A stretch of 64,000 nt of DNA, from contig NZ_CP020465.1 in assembly GCF_002076895.1 (NCBI RefSeq), positions 1,984,001 to 2,048,000 of the forward strand. Reading direction: 5' to 3'. Position numbers and translations under genes: made by a program. Source of the DNA: Cognaticolwellia beringensis. GTDB lineage: Bacteria > Pseudomonadota > Gammaproteobacteria > Enterobacterales > Alteromonadaceae. Below, piece by piece: positions 1-11,231 of this stretch (its first letter is position 1; each line of letters starts with the position of its first letter). The notes beneath the pieces are model-generated. The model was given only the letters and a program-made list of their open reading frames with translations, made no database searches and was not told where the DNA came from.

Positions 1-1
1 T

Positions 2-79
2 ATGTCAAATGAGTCGAGTTATAGTGCTGTAGATGTGATTGAAAACTTATCTAAAAAGCTAGTAACTAACACGAATTAA
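2..79 (+). CDS. C-terminal end of a gene cut by the window edge
   Basis: Frame 2 is open from the first bases and ends at TAA 77-79, with last residues LSKKLVTNTN. A good intrinsic terminator follows at 112-137, as expected at the end of a plus-strand transcription unit. The ATG at bases 2-4 is probably internal. Only 25 residues are visible, which is too few to name a family. Confidence 0.35.
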   Translation: MSNESSYSAVDVIENLSKKLVTNTN

Positions 80-111
80 GTCACCTAGTTTAATTGGTTG
101 AAGCTAAAATA

Positions 112-137
112 AAAAAAGGCCTAAATAGGCCTTTTTT
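112..137 (+). terminator. Intrinsic terminator
   Basis: A-rich 12-bp stem (112-123 with 126-137) contains GGCCTA/TAGGCC and a 2-nt loop, and the right arm ends in six T. It closes the partial gene at the left edge. The symmetric A/T tracts would let it work in both directions. The rest of the 80-366 gap shows nothing I can name. Confidence 0.8.
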
Positions 138-366
138 GTGTTTGGCAAACAGTAAAGTTTAGCTACTTTTGTTCATGTTGAAGCTTACATGCGTAAAAGC
201 GGATAAGTTCTTTTGTAAAATGAGCTTTCATTATCAAATATTTATCAGTCGAGCTACACTTGATAAAGGCAACTATCCAGCAAATAAAAAGTTATCATCG
301 AACCATTCGAAAAAATAGTTTAGCTCAATAAGCCTTAACTATTTATCATGGGAGCAATAATTAAAT

Positions 367-1683
367 ATGAACAGTAAATTGGCACCACTCATTGAAAAAA
401 TTCAATCTAGCTTTTGGTTCGTACCAAGTTTAATGATGGTTTGTTCACTGATATTAGCTGCTGGCACCATTTATTTAGATACTACTCACCTGCAGGATAA
501 GAACAGTGTCGTGTCGTTTTTATACGCGACTGACGTAAACGCCGTACGCTCTTTATTAGGCACGATAGCAGGCGCTATGATCACGGTTACGAGTATTGCA
601 TTCTCAATCACCATAGTTTCATTGACGCTAGCCTCTTCACAATTTGGCCCACGTTTAATGCGCAATTTTATGATGGATAAAGGCACACAGTTTGTTTTGG
701 GGAGCTTTATAGCGACATTTTTATTTTGTATTACGGTATTTTGCGCCATAAGCTTTAAAGAGCCTTATGCATTTCAACCGGGTATAACACTCGCCGTTGC
801 TATAACAATGACCTGTTTTAGCGTTTGGATTCTGATTTATTTTATTCATCATGTTGCACAATCAATTCAAGCCGACGTTGTTATTGATGGCGTATATTGT
901 GAATTAGAGCAAACAATAGCTAAGCTATTTCCAAAAATATCGAAAGAAGATCTTACTCGTGAAGATGCCTTGTCAGCTCAAGAAAATATAGGCGCTTGCC
1001 AGCTTGAAGTTTCATCACCCTTTAGTGCATATCTGCAACTTATCGATAAAGAGAGTTTACTTAATTTAGCCGATAAATCGCAATGTACCATTCAATTGCA
1101 CTATTCTGCGGGTGATTTTATTGTTGAAAACGCAACCATTGCTACCGTATTCGCGAAAGGTGATGTTGAACCAAATATCAGCAAAGATATTATCGAGCAT
1201 ACTGTTCATGGTGCCTACAGAACGCCTGTTCAGGATCCTGAATTTGCAGTACATCAATTAGTTGAAATTGCTTTAAGAGCACTGTCACCCGGTATTAATG
1301 ACCCATATACGGCGATAACTTGCATCGATAAACTTAGTTCAGTGCTGTGCAGCTTAGCCGACAAAACATTTCCACAGACTAATATTTTTGTTAATGGTGT
1401 ACCGCGACTCGTGTGTAAAGCGTTAACTTTTACCGATATCGCGACAGCGGCTTTTGACCAAATTAGGCAGGAGAGTGAAACAAACCTTGCGGTCACGATA
1501 AAGATGCTAGATTCCTTACATGTTCTGGCGACTCAAGCTAAAACCGCAGAGCATAAGCACTTTGTATTAACGCAGGCAGCAATGATTGAGCAACAACAAG
1601 CTAAACAATCATTAAGTGATAGTGACAGAGTGGTGCTTTTAAGCAGGATAGAAAAAATTACCCGACATACTAAAATCATCTGA
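367..1683 (+). CDS. DUF2254 family membrane protein
   Basis: A 438-residue inner-membrane protein of the DUF2254 family, whose function is unknown. Four hydrophobic segments lie at about residues 17-38, 62-86, 108-130 and 139-161. The long soluble C-terminal half carries the conserved ALSPGINDPYTA stretch that is the family hallmark. The ATG at 367 follows a purine-rich GGAGCAATAATTAAAT leader. It stands alone, between a terminator upstream and a convergent katG downstream. Family assignment is from recalled sequence features; no function is proposed. Confidence 0.85.
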   Translation: MNSKLAPLIEKIQSSFWFVPSLMMVCSLILAAGTIYLDTTHLQDKNSVVSFLYATDVNAVRSLLGTIAGAMITVTSIAFSITIVSLTLASSQFGPRLMRNFMMDKGTQFVLGSFIATFLFCITVFCAISFKEPYAFQPGITLAVAITMTCFSVWILIYFIHHVAQSIQADVVIDGVYCELEQTIAKLFPKISKEDLTREDALSAQENIGACQLEVSSPFSAYLQLIDKESLLNLADKSQCTIQLHYSAGDFIVENATIATVFAKGDVEPNISKDIIEHTVHGAYRTPVQDPEFAVHQLVEIALRALSPGINDPYTAITCIDKLSSVLCSLADKTFPQTNIFVNGVPRLVCKALTFTDIATAAFDQIRQESETNLAVTIKMLDSLHVLATQAKTAEHKHFVLTQAAMIEQQQAKQSLSDSDRVVLLSRIEKITRHTKII

Positions 1684-1738
1684 TTTTAAGTTTAGGTTGA
1701 AACATATTTTGCAGATTTGTTGGGCAATATTAGAAAGA

Positions 1739-1780
1739 AAATACCCCTGCGCCAATATATCAATCGATGCAAGGGTATTA
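1739..1780. terminator. Probable bidirectional terminator between DUF2254 gene and katG
   Basis: AATACCC at 1740-1746 pairs with GGGTATT at 1773-1779, and a nearby TGC/GCA pair continues the stem. It lies between two convergent genes. Read on the minus strand the stem is followed by TATTTTC, a modest U-run, so it could end katG transcription. The loop is long (about 18-25 nt), which lowers confidence. Confidence 0.45.
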
Positions 1781-1800
1781 TTCTAAGTTACTAGTAAAAC

Positions 1801-4050
<2,250 letters not shown>

Positions 4051-4220
4051 TTATTATTAAACAACGGTTCAAAAGACCTAATATCACAGGGTTGTATTTC
4101 ACAATTAGACTGATATTAACGCAAAAAGTGCCTGATCAATCGGACATTAGTAAACTTAACTAATGCCTGTATTTGTTATACCAAGCTTTAATATCAGATA
4201 AATAGTATTTTCATTGTAGA

Positions 4221-4370
4221 TCAACCATCTGCAGCATCTTGTACGGCTTCACCCGCGCTTTCTATATCCTTACCTGCGCCTTCAATAGTGGCGCAAGCAC
4301 CTAAGGCAATACTGAGTAACAATACCGTTATTATTGATTTGATGTTTGCATAGTATGTTTTGGCTTTCAT
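4221..4370 (-). CDS. Entericidin-like small lipoprotein
   Basis: A 49-residue lipoprotein precursor. A signal segment (about residues 10-25) ends in the lipobox LGAC with lipidated C26, followed by a short acidic Gly/Ala/Glu tail with the repeated pattern GAGKDIESAGEAVQDA. This is typical of entericidin EcnA/EcnB-like proteins, small membrane lipoproteins once linked to a toxin-antidote pair; a housekeeping envelope role is equally possible. The ATG at 4370 is chosen because AAAGGAACATAAAATG gives a well-spaced ribosome site, while an upstream ATG would add a charged leader before the signal peptide. Confidence 0.8.
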   Translation of the reverse strand: MKAKTYYANIKSIITVLLLSIALGACATIEGAGKDIESAGEAVQDAADG

Positions 4371-4512
4371 TTTATGTTCCTTTCGGTTATTACCATGTTG
4401 AGATAGATAACATCTTGCTGAGCGCTGTTTTATCTTCATTAGAGTATGGCGCAATTAAACACTTTTGCTTTTTCTATCTTAATTATTTGAAGTGTTGCCT
4501 AAGGGCACATAA

Positions 4513-4563
4513 TTATTGAATGTCATCATCGTCTGAATCAATTGGAAGAGTGACAGTATTCAT
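4513..4563 (-). CDS. Possible 16-residue acidic small ORF
   Basis: ATG at 4563 opens a 16-codon frame, MNTVTLPIDSDDDDIQ, ending in TAA. What draws attention is the ribosome site: AAAAGGAGGT lies six bases before the ATG, a near-perfect complement of the 16S tail and by far the strongest in this neighbourhood. The ORF points toward the entericidin-like gene and could be its leader or a free small protein. A 7-bp inverted repeat (4458-4464/4490-4496) lies between the two. Nothing else proves translation. Confidence 0.35.
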   Translation of the reverse strand: MNTVTLPIDSDDDDIQ

Positions 4564-4702
4564 TGTTTACCTCCTTTTAAGTGATGTAATGGTTAAACTA
4601 TATAAAATAGTAATCAAGAGTTGTGCCATTAATTAAATACATAATAAACAATTGTTTATATTTTCATTCGGCAAATTATTGGATCGTTATATGTAAATAT
4701 TA

Positions 4703-4723
4703 CAGACCCATATGTCAGGTCTG
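4703..4723 (-). terminator. Weak hairpin after the phosphatase/kinase fusion gene
   Basis: CAGACC at 4703-4708 pairs with GGTCTG at 4718-4723, about 20 bases after the stop of the minus-strand gene ending at 4743. On that strand it is followed by the AT-rich AATATTT rather than a clean U-run. It may be a terminator. Confidence 0.35.
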
Positions 4724-4742
4724 CAATATGGGTAGTTTGTGG

Positions 4743-6356
4743 TTAGTTACAAATAATATTTAATGACTCCGGCATAATTTCAATATGTAAACTACTTGCT
4801 GAGAAGACTTCACCATCGATAACATATTCAAGTTTTTGTTTAGCATTTACGACGACTTTCTTAGCGCTCATATGTTCGCTTTGCATGAGGCTAGTTTGTT
4901 CAGAAAGCCCAGAAAATGCTAACTCCGCTAAGCTAAGCACACTATCGGTTATGTCTTGTTGAGGCGGTATCCAAGTTACATCGAGTAAACCATCTTTAAT
5001 ATCGGGCTCACCTCCACCTTGCGCTAATATGGTGGTAAATGGTGCAGCATTAGCAACCACTAGGCTGGTTGTTTTAATAGTTTGAATAGGAAAATCATCA
5101 GCTTGTATCTCTAACGTTAATGTTTCATTTTTATTAATCGCTTGCCACAATGCTTGTACGTAAGCGAACTGACCACCGATATCCTTCTTGGCTCTGTCTG
5201 AATTAGTGATCATTTTATTTTCAAATCCTAACCCTGCTAGCAGTAACATTAGATTTTCATTGCACTTCGCGCTATCAATTTTTGTAACTTTACCGGCAAT
5301 AATTGCATCGCAAGCTATGCTAAGAGGAATTAACTTGCTGCCAAAGCCAAAAAGTACATGTGCTAGCGCATTGGCTGTGCCCATAGGTAAAATACCCATG
5401 ATGATGTCAGATTTCACTAACTCGCCAGCCACTTCGGTCAATGTGCCGTCACCACCACAGGCAATAATAGTCTTTGCACCATTTTGTAAGGCTTGCTGAG
5501 TTAAATGCGCGGCGCTAATTTGTTTGCTAGTTTCTAAAATATGGAGAACGAAATAGGGTGACAAACGCTCAATAACTTCTGCTTTACTGTTAGTCCATTT
5601 ACCCCCGCCAGACACAGGATTAGCGATTATCCATATCGGTTGTTGTTGGTTGAATAGCTCGTCTTTTTTAAATTGAATTAACGCTCTTAACTGAGCTTTA
5701 TTTAATCCTGCGGTAGCACGTACTCCTTGTATTTTTTCTAATGCTTGGGCAACGCTGAGTGATTTGTTTTTACTTAACAAGTAAGCTGCCATAACCAAAA
5801 CAGATCTGCCACGACCCAAAGCACAATGTATAACCACTGCTTTAGATTTTGAAATATGATTTTCTATCCAATGAATGGCTTTAAGTAATTCTTGCGATTT
5901 TGGGCTTGAATGATCTAAAACAGGTAAATTGAAGTAATCTAACTCTTCACTTTCCGCGGTCCAATCAAGGCCATCAAACTCAGCGGTTACGTCTAATATC
6001 GCAGATACACCGATTTTTCTTAAGTAACTGATGTCTGATGGGAAAAGTCGGCAGGCCAAAAACAAGTTTTGCTCAATTTTTTGAATGGCAGGAACCTTGT
6101 CATGCTTGCGAGCCCAAGCGTTATAAAGTTGAACACCCAATAAAAATGGGATAAAAAGCCAGCGGATGTAAAAAGGAATACTGCCATTACTTTTTTTTCT
6201 GAACACCCAAGGTGAATCGAAAATATAAGCTAAGCTCACTATCGATAATGACAAACCAAGCCAAGCAAAAATTGCTTTAGAATATATATCGTTGCTGAAT
6301 AATAGTATTGTAAATGCCAAAATGGCACCACTCAGATAATACTTAACGATAAACAT
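4743..6356 (-). CDS. Dual-specificity phosphatase / diacylglycerol-kinase-like fusion membrane protein
   Basis: A 537-residue three-part protein. Hydrophobic helices lie at about 3-22, 29-46 and 62-80. A cysteine-based protein-phosphatase domain covers about 90-235, with signature HCALGRGRS (C178 nucleophile, R184). A DAGK-catalytic lipid-kinase domain of the YegS/sphingosine-kinase class runs from about 246 to the end, with NPVSGGGK, the nucleotide motif GGDGT (301-305) and PMGTANALA (324-332). The likely substrates are membrane lipids (kinase) and a phosphoprotein or phospholipid (phosphatase). ATG 6356 is preferred over GTG 6380 because AGGAG lies 6-7 bases before it. It is monocistronic; actual substrates are unknown. 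Confidence 0.85.
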   Translation of the reverse strand: MFIVKYYLSGAILAFTILLFSNDIYSKAIFAWLGLSLSIVSLAYIFDSPWVFRKKSNGSIPFYIRWLFIPFLLGVQLYNAWARKHDKVPAIQKIEQNLFLACRLFPSDISYLRKIGVSAILDVTAEFDGLDWTAESEELDYFNLPVLDHSSPKSQELLKAIHWIENHISKSKAVVIHCALGRGRSVLVMAAYLLSKNKSLSVAQALEKIQGVRATAGLNKAQLRALIQFKKDELFNQQQPIWIIANPVSGGGKWTNSKAEVIERLSPYFVLHILETSKQISAAHLTQQALQNGAKTIIACGGDGTLTEVAGELVKSDIIMGILPMGTANALAHVLFGFGSKLIPLSIACDAIIAGKVTKIDSAKCNENLMLLLAGLGFENKMITNSDRAKKDIGGQFAYVQALWQAINKNETLTLEIQADDFPIQTIKTTSLVVANAAPFTTILAQGGGEPDIKDGLLDVTWIPPQQDITDSVLSLAELAFSGLSEQTSLMQSEHMSAKKVVVNAKQKLEYVIDGEVFSASSLHIEIMPESLNIICN

Positions 6357-6517
6357 GGAATGACTCCTATTTTCGATCACTTGTTTAGTTGAGCTATATA
6401 ATTAAAGTTATGGGTAATAAAATCTTCAGTTTTAGAATCGAGTTGATGACGGTTATAATTCACTTTAGACTTACCGACCCTTTTATATCGGCAAGACCTA
6501 CTGTATTTAATCTATAG

Positions 6518-6946
6518 TTAATGAGCCATTTCTGCTCGGTATTGCGTGGCAAGATCTACTTTTTGCTTAGCACTCAAATTTTTCCCCGCTTGCTGAAAAA
6601 ATTCTCTTTCTTCTTCAGTTATGTGGTGGAGTACTTTATTTTGTAAGGCTTTCATAGTTTTCAGCCAAACAGGCGAGTCCATGTCGGTTGTTTCTAACTG
6701 GGCAATAATTTTGTCTATATCGTGATGTTCTGCAATCGCATGCCGAGCAAGTTCGATAGTTGCATCAAGTTTCATCAATGGCATGTAAAAGTAACGTTCT
6801 TCAGCAATCGAATGCTGCTTAAGTTGGAATTTTAAGTCGATAAAGAAGTCTCGACGACTTGCTGAATCGCCAGTAGTTTCAACTAAAACTTTCATCAGTA
6901 ATCGCTGTTTTTCATGATCACTGCGTAACGCGGAAAAAATGTCCAT
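6518..6946 (-). CDS. Hemerythrin HHE domain protein
   Basis: A 142-residue four-helix HHE protein that would carry an oxo-bridged di-iron site. Candidate ligands in the right order are H11 (DHEK), H45 with E49 (HSIAEE), H69/H74-75 (RHAIAEHHD) and H107/H108 with E112 (HHITEEE). Such soluble proteins are linked to oxygen or iron sensing, nitrosative stress and metal-centre repair; which applies here is unknown. No signal peptide. The start is supported by AGAGGTACTACC before the ATG. It stands alone, upstream of the fusion kinase gene on the same strand with a 160-bp gap. Confidence 0.85.
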   Translation of the reverse strand: MDIFSALRSDHEKQRLLMKVLVETTGDSASRRDFFIDLKFQLKQHSIAEERYFYMPLMKLDATIELARHAIAEHHDIDKIIAQLETTDMDSPVWLKTMKALQNKVLHHITEEEREFFQQAGKNLSAKQKVDLATQYRAEMAH

Positions 6947-7232
6947 GGTAGTACCTCTTTTTACTGATCGTTAATTATTAATACTAATAAAGCTAAGGTA
7001 TGGATCACTCAGCGCAAATTAGATAGAGAACATTAATATTTATAGGCTAAGCATCAATGGTATAAAGTGGTAACTATAGGCCGATAATATATTTTACAAT
7101 CAGTTTGTAATTAGTCAGGCTTATACATAAGCCAAAAGTGTACCAAGAACAAAAGTTGTTGTAATTTATTGTTTTTATAGGTTTTAATTGTAATGCTGAC
7201 AGCGAGTGTTAATTGAGGCTTTTCGTTTACAG
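6947..7232. other. Intergenic stretch without recognised gene
   Basis: This AT-rich gap lies between the hemerythrin gene and the terminator of the signalling operon, both on the minus strand. It must hold the hemerythrin promoter (RC side near 6960-7050), but no convincing -35/-10 pair or repeat stands out. Confidence 0.5.
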
Positions 7233-7262
7233 AAAAAATTACACGTTGTTGGGTAATTTTTT
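7233..7262 (-). terminator. Terminator of the five-gene signalling operon
   Basis: Ten-base arms at 7233-7242 and 7253-7262 (AAAAAATTAC / GTAATTTTTT) enclose a 10-nt loop. On the minus strand it begins 26 bases after the stop of the hybrid kinase and its second arm ends in a run of T, the expected form for an intrinsic terminator. Stem GC content is low. Confidence 0.6.
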
Positions 7263-7288
7263 TATAGTTTGAAAGTTAAAGTGGCAAG

Positions 7289-9220
7289 CTATATAAGATT
7301 TTTTAGTATCTCAAGGTTAATCGGTTTTAATATTGCTTTATCAATTCCTGCCTTTGTTAAGGTCTTTTCATTTACTGATTCGCCACTGACCAAGATCAAG
7401 GTTATATCAGGATGTAGCTGTTTAATCGACTCGGCTAAATCTAAGCCATTGGCATCTGGTAAGTGTAAATCAAGTAATATTGTTGTCCAGTTACTTTCTT
7501 TGTTTAACAAGTCTTGGCAAGCTTTTGCTGTTTGGACTTTTAGTGCTTCAATACCTAACGATCCCAGCAGTAAAACGGTAACATCAGCAGCATCTTCATC
7601 GTCTTCAACTACTAAAACTCTTTGTGTATTCGGCGGGTTTTCAACTTTGAGATAGTTTTTTAGACTGCGGTGAAGTTCAGCTTTATTTATTGGTTTGGCA
7701 ACTATCTGATTAAAACCAAGTGCCAATAATTCTTGTTTCACACCTTTCATGGTCGCAGCAGTTACCGCGATAATTGGTTTACTATAACCTAACTCCCTCA
7801 ATTGCTTTATTGTGCGTTTTCCATCCAATTTGGGCATGTGAATATCCATCAGCGCGATATCGAAACACCTATCTTCAGCTGTGGCTAATTTAAATTGTTC
7901 AAGTGCTTCTAGCCCATTAGATGCATAAGTAACTTTTAGGCCAAATGATAGGCAAATTTGGCCTATTAATAGCCGTATATCTTCCATATCATCAACCACT
8001 AATACCTGTCCCTGCAATTGAGGAAATGACAAAGAATAGCTTGGTAAGTGTTTTTGTTCAAAGGCTAAAATAGCCCTTTCTTGCGTGATAATATCACCGG
8101 GATCAATGGTGAAGGTAAACTCGCTGCCCTGGTTCAATAATGATTGAACGTGGATACTCCCACCCATGTGTTTAATCAATTCAGAACAAATTGATAAACC
8201 TAAGCCTGCACCCTGTTCTTTTCTTGAGATAAAATCTTCAACTTGTTCAAAAGGCTTAAAGATGGTTTCTAACATAGCCTCAGGAATACCTTGGCCGGTA
8301 TCCGATACTTTAAAAGCTAATACCTCTTTGTTATCAACAAATTCAGTCCAAATACTTAATTCTATTTGGCCTTGATCAGTAAACTTTATACCGTTATGTA
8401 GTAAATTAATTAAAACTTGGCGCAGTCTTATAGGATCAGAGAAAATTTCGAGTGGTAACGGACTGTCTTCTCGAATGACTAATTTAAGGGTTTTATCTGC
8501 AGCATGGACTTGCATCAAGCTAAAAATATCAGCAATAAAACTATCTAAATTAATTTTAGAAAAGTTATATTCGAGCTTACCAACCGCAATTTTTGATAAG
8601 TCGAGTACATTGTTCAGTAAGCCAAGCAAATGTTGGCCATTATTTAAAATAATATTGAGTTCAGATTTTGCATCTGGGGCTTTATTACCGTTAAGTAATA
8701 TTTCGGTATAGCCGAGTATTGATGTTAATGGTGTGCGCAGTTCATGACTAAGGTGAGCTAGAAATCGATCTTTGGATTGATTTTGTGTTTCGGCATTGAT
8801 GCGCTCAACCCGTTCATTTTCAATCTCTTGTCTTGCCAGCGCATATCGTATTGCGCGGGCAAATCGTGAGGTAGTAATTTCACCTTTAACTAGGTAATCA
8901 ACGGCGCCTGCGGCAAGCGCAGACTGATCGAGAGTTTCGTCAGATTGCCCTGTTAGCATTATAATGGGAATTGAACAGCCATTTTTTGAGGCTGTTTCTA
9001 ACACCGTTAAGCCGTTGTATGCCCCAAGCTGATAATCGAGTAGACAAATATCATGTTCACCAAGGCTGAGTTGCTCGAGTGCTTCAGTTGGGTTGGTGAC
9101 CCAGTCAATTTCAAAGAGGTGCGAGTCTAACTGGCTGAGATGGTCGCTGGTCAGAATGTAATCATCCTCGTCATCTTCAACCAGTAATACTCGAGCGACT
9201 TTTTTAACTACATTATCCAT
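7289..9220 (-). CDS. Hybrid sensor kinase: REC-HisKA-HATPase-REC-REC
   Basis: A 643-residue soluble signalling protein with no membrane span. An N-terminal receiver has its acceptor at D62 (CLLDYQLG). A linker helix leads to a HisKA domain with H159 in HLSHELRTPL, then an ATPase domain with N-box NLLHNGIKF (272-280), DTGQGIP (307-313) and GAGLGLS (337-343). Two further receivers have D459 (LMDIHMP) and D584 (LLDLHLP). All catalytic residues are present. It is the last gene of a minus-strand run, 21 bp after the Rcp1-like receiver, and probably takes input by phosphotransfer at its first receiver. The order suggests a branched phosphorelay; partners are inferred from position only. Confidence 0.9.
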   Translation of the reverse strand: MDNVVKKVARVLLVEDDEDDYILTSDHLSQLDSHLFEIDWVTNPTEALEQLSLGEHDICLLDYQLGAYNGLTVLETASKNGCSIPIIMLTGQSDETLDQSALAAGAVDYLVKGEITTSRFARAIRYALARQEIENERVERINAETQNQSKDRFLAHLSHELRTPLTSILGYTEILLNGNKAPDAKSELNIILNNGQHLLGLLNNVLDLSKIAVGKLEYNFSKINLDSFIADIFSLMQVHAADKTLKLVIREDSPLPLEIFSDPIRLRQVLINLLHNGIKFTDQGQIELSIWTEFVDNKEVLAFKVSDTGQGIPEAMLETIFKPFEQVEDFISRKEQGAGLGLSICSELIKHMGGSIHVQSLLNQGSEFTFTIDPGDIITQERAILAFEQKHLPSYSLSFPQLQGQVLVVDDMEDIRLLIGQICLSFGLKVTYASNGLEALEQFKLATAEDRCFDIALMDIHMPKLDGKRTIKQLRELGYSKPIIAVTAATMKGVKQELLALGFNQIVAKPINKAELHRSLKNYLKVENPPNTQRVLVVEDDEDAADVTVLLLGSLGIEALKVQTAKACQDLLNKESNWTTILLDLHLPDANGLDLAESIKQLHPDITLILVSGESVNEKTLTKAGIDKAILKPINLEILKNLI

Positions 9221-9241
9221 ATTTATTAGTGCCGTATTGCA

Positions 9242-9694
9242 TTATTCATTAGGTAATTCAACAAACTCTATCCAATATTTCCCCAATGCTTTCATCAGTT
9301 CAACTAACCCTTCAAAATCTACGGGCTTAGTAATATATGATGCGGCACCTAAATTATAACCTTTGATTTTGTCTTCTTCTTGTCCTGAAGTGGTGAGGAT
9401 GACCACAGGAATATTTTTTAACTCCTCATCGGCTTTAATTTCTTTTAGCGCTTCCCGGCCATCCTTTCTGGGCATATTTAAATCAAGTAAGATTAAGCTG
9501 GGTCTTGGAGATTTCTCTGGATCTGAAAATTTACCTTCTCGTCTGAGATACTCAAGTAATTCAACGCCGTCTTCTACGCAATATAATGTGTTACGAACTC
9601 TACTTTCGTGCAGGGCATCTTGAGTTAGCATACGATCATCTTCATCGTCATCAGCCATCAAAATAGTGATAGGTTTGCCCTTATTGCTGTGCAT
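9242..9694 (-). CDS. Rcp1-like single-domain response regulator
   Basis: A 150-residue stand-alone receiver. The acidic pocket is DDDEDD near residue 15-20, the acceptor is D71 in ILLDLNMPRKDG, with T/S (LTTSG) and K (ITKPVD) switch residues following. The extended segment between beta-2 and beta-3 (SDPEKSPRPSLILL) is typical of the Rcp1/phytochrome-partner class. It has no output domain, so it likely relays phosphate or acts by protein contact. Its start overlaps the 3' end of the upstream kinase gene by 14 bp, arguing for translational coupling and a cognate pair. Confidence 0.9.
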   Translation of the reverse strand: MHSNKGKPITILMADDDEDDRMLTQDALHESRVRNTLYCVEDGVELLEYLRREGKFSDPEKSPRPSLILLDLNMPRKDGREALKEIKADEELKNIPVVILTTSGQEEDKIKGYNLGAASYITKPVDFEGLVELMKALGKYWIEFVELPNE

Positions 9695-11162
9695 GAGTAT
9701 TCTCTCCGATTAAGTTAATTAAAGCATTTTCAACAGGAATTTCAATCCTGAATTGTGTTCCTTCACCTAATATACTTGTTGCGGAAATTTTACCACCATG
9801 CCGCTCAACGATACGTCTGCAAATAGCCAAGCCAATACCCGTACCTTTATATTCTGTTCTGGCATGGAGTCGTTGAAATGGCACAAATATTTTGTCAGCA
9901 AACTCCTGTTCAAAACCAATGCCATTGTCTGCTACGGTGATAATATGCCACTGTTCTAAGGCTGCTTGTTCTTGGTAATAGTTTATTTTAATTATTGGTT
10001 TTATGTCGACTTGTCGAAACTTGATCGCGTTTGATATTAAGTTAATGAATAGGTGATGCATTTGACTCGGATCCGCATTAATTGTCGGTAAGTCACTTAA
10101 TAAAATTTTTGCATCGCTTTCTTCTATACTGATCTCAAGATCATCAAGAGTACTTTCAATTAATGGCTGTAACTGTACGTTTGTAAAAGGCTTTCCACGA
10201 GTTGAAATGCGAGAAAACTCGAGCAAGTCGTTAATTAGATTAGACATCCGTTCTGCTGCGTTTTTCATTCTATTAATGTAGTCAGCACCTTTTTCATCTA
10301 ATAACTGGGCATATTGTGATTGTAACCGGTCACCAAAAGCACGAATTTTTCGTAGCGGTTCTTGTAAATCGTGTGAAGCAACAAAAGCAAAATCTTCTAA
10401 TTCACGATTACTGCGCGATAATTCATCAGAGTAAAGCGTGAGCTCTTTTGTACGCATAGCGACTTTTTCCGCTAATACATCGTTTTGCTGCTCAAGTTGT
10501 TGGCGATATCTCACTTCGTTTTTTGCATTTAATCGAGCAAAAAATGCCAAGCCTAATAGCAATAAAGCACTGGTAATACCGGAGATAGCGAAAGTAACTT
10601 TTGCCTCGCGCTCTACTGTTGATAGGATGGCAAATAAAGTATTTCTGTGGTTGATTTCTAGTATTTTTATATGTTCGAGTTCTGCTCTTAATTCTTTATA
10701 TAAATCACGTCCGGTGCCAGTCATAACAAGTTTTAATGCGCTTTTTTCTTCGTTGGCCAGAGCAAGTTCAATGGTTATTTTTAATTCATGTACCTTTTGT
10801 TCTACCAGTCTAATCAAAGAAGCTATGCGTTTTGCTTGCTCGGGTACTTCAGAATGTAATTTTTTCGTGTCAATAAGTTGCTCACTTAAACGACTTATTG
10901 CATCTTCGTAAGGAGTTAAATATTCAGGTATTTCGGTAAGTAAATATCCTCGCTGACCGGTTTCTGCCATTAACACTAAATTATGTAAATCGTCTAATTC
11001 AATAATAACGTCGCCGGTATTATATAAACTGCTTTGCGTAGTTGATAAGTCTTCAATTGTTTTCATGGCAAGAACGCCGTTGATTATTATCATGACAATA
11101 ATAATGGTTGTGATCACAACCCAACTGAATACAGAGTTTTCAAAAAGTCTTTTAATAGGCAT
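9681..11162 (-). CDS. CHASE3-type transmembrane sensor histidine kinase
   Basis: A 493-residue inner-membrane kinase. One membrane helix at about 12-33 and a second at 189-210 enclose a periplasmic helical domain that resembles CHASE3 (GQRGYLLT at about 69-76). A coiled coil follows (215-255), then a phytochrome-type HisKA with H264 in FVASHDLQEPLRKI, and a HATPase with NLISNAIKF, DNGIGF and GTGIGLAI. This is the class usually paired with Rcp1-like receivers, matching the overlapping next gene. Ligand unknown. Third gene from the top of the minus-strand operon. Confidence 0.9.
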   Translation of the reverse strand: MPIKRLFENSVFSWVVITTIIIVMIIINGVLAMKTIEDLSTTQSSLYNTGDVIIELDDLHNLVLMAETGQRGYLLTEIPEYLTPYEDAISRLSEQLIDTKKLHSEVPEQAKRIASLIRLVEQKVHELKITIELALANEEKSALKLVMTGTGRDLYKELRAELEHIKILEINHRNTLFAILSTVEREAKVTFAISGITSALLLLGLAFFARLNAKNEVRYRQQLEQQNDVLAEKVAMRTKELTLYSDELSRSNRELEDFAFVASHDLQEPLRKIRAFGDRLQSQYAQLLDEKGADYINRMKNAAERMSNLINDLLEFSRISTRGKPFTNVQLQPLIESTLDDLEISIEESDAKILLSDLPTINADPSQMHHLFINLISNAIKFRQVDIKPIIKINYYQEQAALEQWHIITVADNGIGFEQEFADKIFVPFQRLHARTEYKGTGIGLAICRRIVERHGGKISATSILGEGTQFRIEIPVENALINLIGENTHAQQ

Positions 11163-11231
11163 AGCGAATCACTTTTTGCTTAGAAAAGTTCACCAGAAGT
11201 ACTTTAGTCAAGGCATGTGTAGTTATACTTT

